From Chromohalobacter sp. 296-RDG (lineage in GTDB: Bacteria; Pseudomonadota; Gammaproteobacteria; Pseudomonadales; Halomonadaceae): a DNA stretch of 64,000 bases. Where the stretch lies: the NCBI RefSeq assembly GCF_029889885.1, contig NZ_JARANY010000001.1, forward strand, positions 124,001 through 188,000. The letters are read 5' to 3'. Below, one piece after another: positions 56,515-64,000 of the stretch. How positions within the stretch are numbered: the first letter of the stretch is position 1; every line of letters begins with the position of its first letter. A program made the translations under genes and the position numbers. A model generated the notes under the pieces. That model was not told the origin of the DNA. It searched no databases and saw nothing but the letters and a program-made list of their open reading frames with translations.

Positions 56515-56685
56515 CGTTACCCCTTAACGTGAAGATGTCCATTACTATACGGGATGCCGCGGCGCGGCCACAATCGAGGCTTCTTGTGATCCTCGAATTC
56601 GCTACAATAGGCGCCTTTTGGTGAAAAGCGACTCCCTCAAGAGAGCGCCGATCACCGCCACATTTCAGGATTGGTGATAGCGCGC

Positions 56686-57540
56686 ATGTCCCATTCGTAT
56701 CGTCTTATCGTCTCGTGCCCTGACCGTGTGGGCATCGTTTCTCGCGTATCCAGTTACATCGCTGGTCACGGAGGCTGGATCACCGAGGCCAATCAACACT
56801 CGGACTTGGCCACCGGGCGCTTTTTCATGCGCTACGAAATCAAGGCTGAGTCTTTGCCGCTGAGTATCGATGCGATGCGCGACGATTTTGCCGCCATTGC
56901 CGGTGAGTTCTCGATGGACTGGGCACTGAGCGATACCGCAAAGCCCAAACGCGTCGTCCTGATGGCCTCGCGTGCTTCGCATTGTCTGGTCGATCTGCTG
57001 TACCGCTGGAACGCGGGTGAGCTCGATTGCGAGATCCCCTGCGTGATCTCCAATCATGAAGCGCTGCGTGCGCTGGTCGAATGGCATGGCATTGCGTTTC
57101 ATCATGTGCCGGTCGATGCCCACGACAAGGCGGCGGCATTTGCTCGGGTCGAGGCGCTGGTCGAAGAGGCGCAGGCGGATACGGTAGTGCTGGCGCGTTA
57201 CATGCAGATCCTGCCGCCCAACCTGTGCCAGCGATATGCCGGGCGGATCATCAATATTCACCATAGTTTCCTGCCCTCCTTCGCTGGCGCCAAGCCTTAC
57301 CATCAGGCCTACGCGCGGGGCGTCAAGCTGATCGGTGCGACGTGTCACTATGTGACCGAAGAGCTCGACGCGGGGCCCATCATCGAGCAGGATATCCAGC
57401 GCGTGACGCACTGCCATACCGCCGAGGACCTGGTGCGTCTGGGGCGTGATGTCGAAAAAGCGGTGCTGGCGCGGGGGCTACGTTGGCATTTGCAGGACCG
57501 GGTCTTGATCCATGACAACAAGACGGTCGTCTTTGCCTGA
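56686..57540 (+). CDS. purU: Formyltetrahydrofolate deformylase
   Basis: 284 residues from ATG 56686; GTG 56674 closer to AGGA is an alternative. The N-terminal ACT domain (YRLIVSCPDRVGIVSRVSSY) senses glycine/methionine in relatives. The C-terminal formyltransferase fold has INIHHSFLPSFAGAKPYHQAY and HYVTEELDAGPIIEQD with the catalytic N, H, D. It releases formate from 10-formyl-THF. It converges on dinB with 7 bp between. Confidence 0.94.
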   Translation: MSHSYRLIVSCPDRVGIVSRVSSYIAGHGGWITEANQHSDLATGRFFMRYEIKAESLPLSIDAMRDDFAAIAGEFSMDWALSDTAKPKRVVLMASRASHCLVDLLYRWNAGELDCEIPCVISNHEALRALVEWHGIAFHHVPVDAHDKAAAFARVEALVEEAQADTVVLARYMQILPPNLCQRYAGRIINIHHSFLPSFAGAKPYHQAYARGVKLIGATCHYVTEELDAGPIIEQDIQRVTHCHTAEDLVRLGRDVEKAVLARGLRWHLQDRVLIHDNKTVVFA

Positions 57541-57547
57541 GGAGAGA

Positions 57548-58594
57548 TCAGTCGAAGAGTGTCATCTGCCGTTGCTGCGCTTCGGGGGTTAGGCGTACGC
57601 CGACCCCCAGCAGGCGCACGGGGCGCTCGCCGCGGGCCCAGGCGCCATCCAGAAGGGCTTGAAAGCGTGTACCCAAGGCTTCGCGTCCTGCGGTTTCAAG
57701 CGTCGTGCTGCTGAAGTCGTTGAAGCGAACCTTGACGAACAGTTTTTGAATGGCTGGCGTGCCGTGCCGCGTAAGGCGTTTCATCAAGCGGTCGATCAGT
57801 GGCGTGAGTGCGTCGTGACAGCTGGCCAGGTCGGGCAGATCGCGGTGATACGTCGTCTCCACGCTGACGGACTTGCGTTCACGCTCGATCTGTACCGGGC
57901 GTTCATCGATGCCACGCGCCAGTTCGAATAGCCGACGTCCGAACTTGCCGAAGCGCTCGACCAGAGCTTCGAGCGGCCATTCGCGCAGGTCGCGGCAGGT
58001 GACGATCTCCAGTGCCTCGAGCTTGGACGCTGTCGCCGGGCCGACACCATGCAGTTGTTTGACGGGCAGAGCGAGGAGAAAAGGCTCGACTTCATGCGGT
58101 GCGATCACGCGTAGCCCATCCGGCTTATCCCAGTCGCTGGCCAGCTTGGCGAGGAACTTGCTGGGTGCCGCGCCCACCGAGATGACGATATCCGTCCGCG
58201 CCAGTGCCTCCTGTTTGAGCCATTTGGCCATCCAGGTCGCGCTGCCCTGAAAGCGTGTGACCTCGCTGACATCCAGATACGCCTCGTCGAGGGACAAGGG
58301 CTCCACCCGTGACGTCAATTCATGGAACAGTGCCTGGATGCGCGCCGAGACGGCACGGTATTTTTCGAAGTTCGGGGAGAGTCGCGTCAGGTGCGGACAC
58401 AGACGCATGGCACGTGCCATGGGCATTGCCGAATGGATGCCGAAGGCGCGCGCGGGATAATTGCAGGTGGCGACAACGCCGCGCGTCTCGGGGCTACCTC
58501 CGATCGCCAGGGGAATGTCGCGTAACGCCGGATCGTCGCGCATTTCCACGGCGGCATAAAAGCAGTCGCAATCGGCGTGAAGGATCTTGCGCAT
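57548..58594 (-). CDS. dinB: DNA polymerase IV
   Basis: 348 residues, Y-family. The start ILHADCDCFYAAVEMRD holds the first catalytic Asp; SLDEAYLDV holds the Asp-Glu pair; the thumb HhH is VKQLHGVGPATASKL. The C-terminal clamp-binding motif is QRQMTLFD. It performs error-prone lesion bypass. It lies directly behind lexA in the same direction (18 bp), so it is probably SOS-induced. Confidence 0.96.
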   Translation of the reverse strand: MRKILHADCDCFYAAVEMRDDPALRDIPLAIGGSPETRGVVATCNYPARAFGIHSAMPMARAMRLCPHLTRLSPNFEKYRAVSARIQALFHELTSRVEPLSLDEAYLDVSEVTRFQGSATWMAKWLKQEALARTDIVISVGAAPSKFLAKLASDWDKPDGLRVIAPHEVEPFLLALPVKQLHGVGPATASKLEALEIVTCRDLREWPLEALVERFGKFGRRLFELARGIDERPVQIERERKSVSVETTYHRDLPDLASCHDALTPLIDRLMKRLTRHGTPAIQKLFVKVRFNDFSSTTLETAGREALGTRFQALLDGAWARGERPVRLLGVGVRLTPEAQQRQMTLFD

Positions 58595-58612
58595 GATGAA
58601 CGGCGTATCGGC

Positions 58613-59251
58613 TCAGTGCAGGCCGTTACCGCCACCGCCACGAATCACGCCGACGCCGAGGCCTTCAATTTCGAGATCCTGGTGGCGTAGGTCGACCTCG
58701 ATGGGTGAAAACTCCTCGTTTTCGGCGAGTAGCCAGACATGATGACCTTGACGCTTGAATCGCTTGACGGTCACATCGTCTTCCAGACGAGCGACGACGA
58801 TCTGGCCGTCGCGGATCTGCTGGGTGCGATGCACGGCGAGCAGGTCGCCATCGAGAATGCCGGCATTTTTCATCGAGAGCCCGCGAACACGTAGCAGATA
58901 ATCGGCGCGCGGTGTGAAGTAGTCCGGTGCTAGAGGGCAGTGCCGGTCGATGTGCGCTGCAGCAAGGATCGGGCTACCGGCAGCGACTTCACCGACGACC
59001 GGCAGGCCATCGCCGTTGGTCAAGGCCGTGTCGTCTTCCGCGGTGAGGCGGATGCCGCGCGACGTGCCGGGGATCATGCGAATGACCCCCTTGCGGTCGA
59101 GCGCACGAAGATGCTCCTCGGCGGCGTTCGGCGAGCGAAAGCCCAAGGCTTGGGCGATTTCGGCGCGCGTCGGCGGGTAGCCAAGCTCATTCATGGTCTT
59201 GACGATAAAATCGAAGACGTGTTGCTGGCGTGAAGTTAACGAGCGAGACAT
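58613..59251 (-). CDS. lexA: LexA repressor
   Basis: 212 residues from ATG 59251. The N-terminal winged HTH is [21 protein letters not shown] with [21 protein letters not shown]. Self-cleavage site Ala-Gly in GEVAAGSPI, catalytic Ser in [11 protein letters not shown] and Lys in TVKRFKRQG. RecA* stimulates cleavage and derepresses SOS genes; dinB is in the same transcript. Divergent from psrA, the same order as in Pseudomonas. Confidence 0.96.
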   Translation of the reverse strand: MSRSLTSRQQHVFDFIVKTMNELGYPPTRAEIAQALGFRSPNAAEEHLRALDRKGVIRMIPGTSRGIRLTAEDDTALTNGDGLPVVGEVAAGSPILAAAHIDRHCPLAPDYFTPRADYLLRVRGLSMKNAGILDGDLLAVHRTQQIRDGQIVVARLEDDVTVKRFKRQGHHVWLLAENEEFSPIEVDLRHQDLEIEGLGVGVIRGGGGNGLH

Positions 59252-59273
59252 GGGGCCTCCGGCAGGCACTGAC

Positions 59274-59289
59274 GTGTTCAAGCATACAG
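59274..59289. promoter_or_regulatory. Candidate LexA box before lexA
   Basis: On the lexA strand CTGTATGCTTGAACAC has one mismatch from CTGT-N8-ACAG and lies about 25 bp before the start codon. The neighbouring CATACAGTATG adds dyad symmetry. Confidence 0.4.
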
Positions 59290-59412
59290 TATGTGATTGT
59301 ATCCAGTCTTTGGCGCGGTGCAACCATGCGCGCCGTCATGCGCCCAGCAGCATGGCGTTTCAAACGTGGAGATTTGTCGTGATCGACGTCAAGGCTTAGA
59401 ATCGAATTGTTT

Positions 59413-59426
59413 TAAACATCCGTTTA
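59413..59426. promoter_or_regulatory. PsrA autoregulatory box
   Basis: TAAACATCCGTTTA, a perfect AAAC-N4-GTTT palindrome matching the (G/C)AAAC-N2-4-GTTT(G/C) core known for Pseudomonas PsrA apart from the outer bases. It lies 18 bp before the psrA start. Confidence 0.7.
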
Positions 59427-59444
59427 CTCTACGCGGGGCGCCCC

Positions 59445-60104
59445 ATGGCTCAGACAGATACAGTGACGCGCATTCTCGATACCGCCGAGGTCCTGTTTGC
59501 CGAGCGGGGGTTCGCCGAGACCTCGCTGCGTACCATCACCAGCAAGGCCAAGGTCAATCTGGCGGCGGTCAACTACCATTTCGGTTCCAAGAAGGCGCTC
59601 ATTCAGGCGGTTTTCGCGCGTTATCTGGATCCCTTTTCAGAACGCTTCCATCAAGCGCTGGATGAACTCGAGGCGCAATACCGGGATGAGCCCATTCCTC
59701 TTGAGGTATTGTTGGAGACGCTGGCGCGCACGGTTCTCGAAGTGCCGGCCGAGCGCAATAGTCTCAAGGTCTTCATGCGCTTGCTGGGGTTGGCCTATAC
59801 TCAGGCACAGGGTCATTTGCGCCGTTACATTCAGGAGCACTATGGCAATGTGTTCTCTCGCTTCAGCGACTTGGTACGTCGTGCCACGCCGGAATTACCC
59901 GAGGCGGAACGCTTCTGGCGGTTACACTTCATGCTGGGCACAGTGATCTTTACGCTGTCGGGTCTCGATGCCTTGCGCGATATCGCCGACAAGGATTATC
60001 ACGAGCATGTCAGCGTACGCGATCTGATTCGGCGTCTGCGTCCGGTGGTCGTGTCCGGCATGCAGGCGCCATTGCCCGATGATGCGCTCAAGGTGGTGGG
60101 GTGA
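59445..60104 (+). CDS. psrA: TetR-family regulator PsrA
   Basis: 219 residues. The N-terminal HTH, MAQTDTVTRILDTAEVLFAE with GFAETSLRTITSKAKVNLAAVNYHFGSKKALIQAVF, is nearly the remembered sequence of Pseudomonas PsrA. The ligand domain contains FMRLLGLAYTQAQGHLRRYI and FWRLHFMLGTVIFTLSGLDAL. PsrA senses long-chain fatty acids, repressing beta-oxidation and affecting rpoS. A perfect PsrA palindrome lies in its promoter, and lexA is divergent. Confidence 0.93.
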   Translation: MAQTDTVTRILDTAEVLFAERGFAETSLRTITSKAKVNLAAVNYHFGSKKALIQAVFARYLDPFSERFHQALDELEAQYRDEPIPLEVLLETLARTVLEVPAERNSLKVFMRLLGLAYTQAQGHLRRYIQEHYGNVFSRFSDLVRRATPELPEAERFWRLHFMLGTVIFTLSGLDALRDIADKDYHEHVSVRDLIRRLRPVVVSGMQAPLPDDALKVVG

Positions 60105-60622
60105 TGCGAACGCCTCGACTCGCCGATCTACCCCCCGAACGGGGCGTCTGGCTGGAAATCGATCTCGGCGCGCAGTCGCTGACGATCCGCGAAGGGGACG
60201 CGTGTCGCGAGACATTCGCGATTTCCTCGGGCGCTCATGGTACCGGGCAGCACGAGGGCAGCGGGCAGACGCCTGCAGGATGGCATTACGTGCGCGCGGT
60301 TATCGGTAATGGATTGCCACCTGGCAGTGTCTTTCGTGGGCGTCGTCCTACCGGCGAAGTGTTTTCGCCCGAGTTGGCTCGCGCCCACCCCGGGCGGGAT
60401 TGGATATTGACGCGTATCTTGTGGTTGTGTGGTCTGGAGCGGGGCGTCAATCGCGGGGGTGATGTGGATAGTCAGCGCCGCTATATATACCTGCATGGCA
60501 CGCCACCCGATCAGCCGATGGGCACACCGGCCTCGCATGGCTGTATCCGACTGCGCGACGAGGCGTTGCTGGCCATTTTCGACGCAGCACCGGCCGGCAC
60601 GCCGGTCTGGCTGCATGACTGA
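60104..60622 (+). CDS. L,D-transpeptidase (YkuD) without signal peptide
   Basis: 172 residues from ATG 60104, which overlaps the psrA stop (TGATG). The YkuD domain has YIYLHGTP and the catalytic SHGCIRLRDEA with Cys. Substrate-side blocks WLEIDLGAQSLTIREGD and SGQTPAGWHYVR are typical. No signal peptide or lipobox is visible, although these enzymes act on periplasmic peptidoglycan. The next gene, nagZ, belongs to wall recycling, so a recycling or cytosolic carboxypeptidase-like role is conceivable. Confidence 0.88.
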   Translation: MRTPRLADLPPERGVWLEIDLGAQSLTIREGDACRETFAISSGAHGTGQHEGSGQTPAGWHYVRAVIGNGLPPGSVFRGRRPTGEVFSPELARAHPGRDWILTRILWLCGLERGVNRGGDVDSQRRYIYLHGTPPDQPMGTPASHGCIRLRDEALLAIFDAAPAGTPVWLHD

Positions 60623-60703
60623 GAGGTGTTTACAACAGGGCTGCGCTCGACGTCGTGCCGCTCACCGCCTAGAATCCTTCCTCCATTTGCCAGGAGCGCG
60701 ATG

Positions 60704-61726
60704 ATGACCCAACCGCTCGGTCCGGTCATGCTGGACATTGAAGGTACCCAACTCAGCGACGATGAGCGTCGTCTTCTGGCACGCCCCGAGGTCGGCGGGG
60801 TGATCCTCTTCAAGCGCAATACGCAGGATGCCGAGCAAGTGCGAGCCTTGACCCGCGCGATTCGCGATATGCGTCCTGATGTGCTGCTGGCGATCGATCA
60901 GGAAGGCGGTCGTGTCCAGCGCTTGCGCAACGGTGTGACGCGGCTGCCGGCCATGGCGACGTTGGCGGCCGATTATGCCGCAACCCCTGAGGCGACTCGC
61001 ACCCTGGTACACGAAGCTGGTTGGCTGCTGGGTATGGAGATGGCGGCCTGCGGTTTCGATATTACCTTCGCTCCGGTGCTCGACGTCGACGATCAGTGTG
61101 CGCCGGCCATCGGTGACCGCAGCTTTTCCGCCGACCCCGATATCGTCACCATACTCGGCGGGGCCTTCGTCGATGGGCTTCACGAGGCCGGGATGATCGC
61201 CGTGGGCAAGCACTTTCCAGGGCATGGCGGCGTCAGTCTTGATTCGCATCATGCTTTACCCGAAGACACGCGCTCACTATCGGCGTTGCGCGAGCGCGAC
61301 CTGGTCCCTTTCAAGACGCTCGCCGGCAAGCTGGATGCGGTGATGCCGGCGCATGTGGTGTATACCGCGTTCGATTCGCGTCCGGCGGGTTTTTCGCCTT
61401 CCTGGCTTGGCATGTTGCGCGAGGAGCTCATCTTCAAGGGTGTGGTGTTTTCCGATGATCTGAGCATGGCTGGCGCGCACGTGGCCGGATCGCCCTCGGC
61501 GCGTGCCGAGGCTGCCTGGGCGGCAGGATGTGACATGATACTGGTGTGTAACGACCGCCCGGCGGCGCTCGAAATTCTTGACACAGCGGCGGGGCATTCT
61601 TCCAAGCGTCTGGGAAAGTTGCGTTATGGTCGGGCCCGCCCCGAGCTTGAAACGCTACCGGCACTGGCGCGTTGGCGTCGTGCGCATGCGCGCCTCGAGG
61701 CACTCTCGGAAACGCCCACGCACTGA
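60704..61726 (+). CDS. nagZ: Beta-N-acetylhexosaminidase (muropeptide recycling)
   Basis: 340 residues from ATG 60704 (AGGAG 7 nt upstream; ATG 60701 also possible). Family 3 glycosidase: GPVMLDIEGTQLSDDE, AIDQEGGRVQRLR, the catalytic His/Asp loop KHFPGHGGVSLDSHHALP and the nucleophile Asp in VVFSDDLSMAGA. In the cytosol it removes GlcNAc from anhydro-muropeptides brought in by AmpG. Confidence 0.96.
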   Translation: MTQPLGPVMLDIEGTQLSDDERRLLARPEVGGVILFKRNTQDAEQVRALTRAIRDMRPDVLLAIDQEGGRVQRLRNGVTRLPAMATLAADYAATPEATRTLVHEAGWLLGMEMAACGFDITFAPVLDVDDQCAPAIGDRSFSADPDIVTILGGAFVDGLHEAGMIAVGKHFPGHGGVSLDSHHALPEDTRSLSALRERDLVPFKTLAGKLDAVMPAHVVYTAFDSRPAGFSPSWLGMLREELIFKGVVFSDDLSMAGAHVAGSPSARAEAAWAAGCDMILVCNDRPAALEILDTAAGHSSKRLGKLRYGRARPELETLPALARWRRAHARLEALSETPTH

Positions 61727-61777
61727 CCTCGCCACTGGGTATCGGTGTAGTTACCTGTACTAGAAGGAAGGATCCTC

Positions 61778-63097
61778 GTGTTCGACTTTTTCTCTCCCGT
61801 GATGGATTGGGTTCAAACCACTCTGGGCATACCGCTGTGGGTGGCGGCGATTGGCTTGGTCATCGCCCTGACGCTGATCGTCGATCTGGTGAGCTGGGTC
61901 GTCTTCTGGCGTCTCGGGCCGTTATTGGAGAAAACCAACAACCGCTGGGATGACATTCTGATTCAGGCGCTGCGACGCCCGTTGCGTATCTGGATCTGGG
62001 TGATGGGGATATTCCTTTGTTTGACCGTCATTCGTTATCACTGGGAAATCGATGGGATGGAGGAACCTCTATTCCAGGCGCGTGCCGTCATTTCGTTGCT
62101 CTTGCTGGCCTGGGCGGGGCTCAGGGCCGTAAAACTTCTCGAAAAACGCCTGGTATTTCCGCCAGGGGGGCATCGCGCCAAGCCTATGGATGCCGATACG
62201 GCATCGGCCGTGTCCAAATTACTGGGTGCGGTGGTGATCGTGGTCATCGGATTGTTGATTCTTTCGAGCTTGGGTGTCTCGCCCTCGGGAGTGGCCGCCT
62301 TCGGTGGGGCCGGCGGGCTGATAATCGGCTTCGCTGCCAAAGACATGCTGGCCAATTTCTTGGGTGGATTAATGATTCACCTGGACAAACCGTTTCGCGT
62401 CGGCGACTGGATCAAATCCCCTGATCGCGATATCGAAGGGGTCGTGGAAGATATCGGCTGGCGTTTGACGCGCATCCGCACCTTCGCGTCGCGTCCGATC
62501 TACATGCCTAATTCCGCCTTCAGCAGCTTGGTGCTCGAGAACCCTTCGCGCATGTGGAATCGCCGCCTTTTCGAGACCATCCGGTTGCGTTATACCGATA
62601 TCGAGCGTGTATCGAACATTGCCAAGTCGATCCGCTCGATGCTCGATGCGCATGACGACGTAGATACCGATGAGCAAACTCTAGTGTACTTCCAGAGCTA
62701 TGGTGAACATGCGCTGGAGCTGATCGTATACGCTTTTGCCAGGACCACTGATTGGGCCGAATTCCAGACGATGAAGCAGGACATCCTGCTGCGTGTCTAC
62801 GATATCGTACGTGAACATGACGCGTGCCTGGCGTTGCCGGCTTCCGAACTGCATATTGCCGGCCCGGTGGCGATCACCGACGAGACGGGCGGTGATAACG
62901 CTCAGGATGACGCCGACAACGACAAGAACTACAAAAGCGCCGATGACGATCAGAACGAGACACCCGACGCTACCCACTCGCGGGCGGCGCCCGACCGCGA
63001 GGCTCCCTACACGTCGTCTCGCCAGCGTTCGCGCAATGCCGGGCGAGGCGAAGTGAATGATGCTTCCCAGGATCACGATCAGGAATCCGATGCCTAA
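61778..63097 (+). CDS. MscS-family mechanosensitive channel with an acidic tail
   Basis: 439 residues from GTG 61778 (GGAAGG upstream). Three or four N-terminal helices precede the pore helix VAAFGGAGGLIIGFAAKDMLANFLGG and the MscS beta domain PFRVGDWIKSPDRDIEGVVEDI, then YMPNSAFSSLVLENPSR. The last 70 residues are rich in Asp, Asn, Glu and Ser and probably disordered; acidic tails fit a halophile. Opens under hypo-osmotic shock. It overlaps the next gene by 8 bp. Confidence 0.92.
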   Translation: MFDFFSPVMDWVQTTLGIPLWVAAIGLVIALTLIVDLVSWVVFWRLGPLLEKTNNRWDDILIQALRRPLRIWIWVMGIFLCLTVIRYHWEIDGMEEPLFQARAVISLLLLAWAGLRAVKLLEKRLVFPPGGHRAKPMDADTASAVSKLLGAVVIVVIGLLILSSLGVSPSGVAAFGGAGGLIIGFAAKDMLANFLGGLMIHLDKPFRVGDWIKSPDRDIEGVVEDIGWRLTRIRTFASRPIYMPNSAFSSLVLENPSRMWNRRLFETIRLRYTDIERVSNIAKSIRSMLDAHDDVDTDEQTLVYFQSYGEHALELIVYAFARTTDWAEFQTMKQDILLRVYDIVREHDACLALPASELHIAGPVAITDETGGDNAQDDADNDKNYKSADDDQNETPDATHSRAAPDREAPYTSSRQRSRNAGRGEVNDASQDHDQESDA

Positions 63098-63671
63098 CCA
63101 ATCTACTTCCGTGTGCCAGGAATCACTGGCGACCATGCGCGATGTCATGACGCATGCCGAGTGCCTCATTTCGCAGCAGGAAGTCGAGCGTGCGCTCGAC
63201 CGTATGGCCGACGAGATCACTCATGATCTGGGCGACACACTGCCGGTATTCTACTGCGTGATGAACGGCGGACTGATCACCACGGGGCATCTACTGACAC
63301 GACTCGGCTTCCCGTTGGAAGTGGATTATCTACATGCGACACGTTATCGCGGCGGTGTGCGCGGGGGCGAGCTGTTCTGGCGCGTCTCGCCCGAGATTCC
63401 GATGGCCGATCGCCATGTGGTGATCGTTGATGACATTCTCGATGAAGGCACGACGCTGGCGGCGATTCTGGACTATTGTCGTCAGGCGGGCGCGGCGAGT
63501 ATTTCGACAGCGGTCCTGGTCGACAAGCGTCACGACCGCAAGGCTGTGCCAGGGCTCCAGGCGGATTATTGCAGCCTTGAGGTCGTCGACCGCTATGTGT
63601 TCGGTTTCGGTATGGACTACAAGGGCTACTGGCGCAATGCGCCGGGGATCTTCGCGCCGCGCGGCATGTGA
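63090..63671 (+). CDS. Hypoxanthine-guanine phosphoribosyltransferase-like protein
   Basis: 193 residues from ATG 63090 (AGGA upstream). PRPP motif HVVIVDDILDEGTTLAAIL, the first loop VFYCVMNGGLITTGHLLTRL and the C-terminal YVFGFGMDYKGYWRNAPGIFA. It should convert hypoxanthine or guanine to nucleotides. Start is coupled to the MscS gene by overlap. Confidence 0.9.
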   Translation: MPNQSTSVCQESLATMRDVMTHAECLISQQEVERALDRMADEITHDLGDTLPVFYCVMNGGLITTGHLLTRLGFPLEVDYLHATRYRGGVRGGELFWRVSPEIPMADRHVVIVDDILDEGTTLAAILDYCRQAGAASISTAVLVDKRHDRKAVPGLQADYCSLEVVDRYVFGFGMDYKGYWRNAPGIFAPRGM

Positions 63672-63752
63672 GCGTGCGCTCTGCCACAATGAGGTCGTAC
63701 GCATGAACAGCTGGCTTGCATCGTCTTTTCGCAGCAGAAGGTGAGGGGGGTG

Positions 63753-64000
63753 ATGACGGAATCCGAGGTGATCTTCGAAGAACGGCCCACGCGTGACGGT
63801 GGACGCATCGGCATCGCCACGCTGAATGCGCCCGACAGTCTCAATGCCTTGTCACTGGCGATGATTACCTCGCTGCATACCAAGCTCGATGCCTGGGCGG
63901 ATGATATGTCGGTGCATGCGGTATGGCTGCAAGGCGCAGGCGGCAAGGCGTTTTGTGCGGGCGGCGACGTGGTTGCCTTGTATCGTGCCATGACGAAGTC
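63753..64000 (+). CDS. Enoyl-CoA hydratase-family protein, 3' end outside the window
   Basis: The frame is open from ATG 63753 (GAGGGGG 4-5 nt upstream) to the edge. The 82 visible residues show GIATLNAPDSLNALSLAMI and the oxyanion-hole region GGKAFCAGGDVVALYRAM. The F-C-A-G-G-D-V form and the long spacing fit 3-hydroxyisobutyryl-CoA hydrolase more than plain crotonase, but the rest is needed to decide. Confidence 0.8.
   Translation, partial: MTESEVIFEERPTRDGGRIGIATLNAPDSLNALSLAMITSLHTKLDAWADDMSVHAVWLQGAGGKAFCAGGDVVALYRAMTK

Noticed and set aside
59287-59307. Second LexA box (CAGTATGTGATTGTATCCAG)
   Set aside because: The dyad does not fit CTG-N10-CAG spacing.

Overview
The window looks like chromosomal DNA of a GC-rich gammaproteobacterium, most probably a halophile of the Halomonadaceae (Chromohalobacter/Halomonas type). 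This is inferred from several gene orders shared with Pseudomonas and Halomonas: gacA-uvrC-pgsA-tRNA(Gly/Cys/Leu), divergent lexA/psrA followed by nagZ, nth-rnfB-metG, and perM-hda beside purM-purN. Acid-rich tails on several proteins fit the same picture. Almost everything is housekeeping. No prophage, integrase, transposase, CRISPR array, restriction system or recognisable defence island is visible.

Layout. 1-4.2 kb: TPR protein (cut by the window edge), AmpG-like permease, RfaH/NusG-type factor, SlyD-like isomerase. 4.2-8.5 kb: proS, a relic of a carbon-nitrogen hydrolase, a GNAT acetyltransferase, a lipoprotein and an FNR-type regulator that has lost two of its four cluster cysteines. 8.6-12.3 kb (minus strand): gacA, uvrC, pgsA, tRNA-Gly, two 78-bp tRNA-derived repeats, tRNA-Cys, tRNA-Leu. 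12.6-17.1 kb: tRNA-Ala, argF with 17-bp leader repeats, grxD, rnt, argG, HlyU-like protein. 17.3-23.5 kb: GST, DUF1161 protein, a MITE-like palindromic element, a queuosine-tRNA mannosyltransferase homologue, nth, rnfB-like, metG. 23.6-29.4 kb: cyclotransferase-like protein, thiI, GST, DUF3581, TerB, mrp, dcd. 29.4-33.5 kb: 43-bp minisatellite, purN, purM, perM, hda. 33.5-39.2 kb: YjbQ, fumC, an EEP nuclease, glpD, glpR. 39.5-43.3 kb: two tRNA-Val, a methionine sulfoxide reductase and metNIQ behind a SAM-II-like riboswitch. 43.5-48.8 kb: ribE and nucleobase salvage (apt, gpt, ung, upp, uracil permease) plus a PuuR-like regulator. 48.8-49.4 kb: a graveyard of gene fragments. 49.5-54.3 kb: a molybdenum-cofactor operon (mobA, mobB, moeA, moaC-moaD fusion, moaE, moaA). 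54.4-64 kb: H-NS-like protein with an AT-hook-like tail, RNase J homologue, purU, dinB, lexA, psrA, L,D-transpeptidase, nagZ, MscS channel, hpt-like gene and the start of an enoyl-CoA hydratase-family gene.

The most notable items are: (1) the leader of metNIQ on the minus strand, where a consensus promoter, a SAM-II-type pseudoknot aptamer and a perfect intrinsic terminator lie within about 150 bp and suggest transcription-attenuating control by S-adenosylmethionine; (2) tRNA-derived tandem repeats inside a tRNA operon, reminiscent of the E. coli tyrT repeats; (3) a MoaC-MoaD fusion protein; (4) an FNR-like factor with a degraded iron-sulfur site under a perfect CRP-type palindrome. Everything here was read by eye. 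No alignment, folding or database search was run, and statements about families come from general knowledge.
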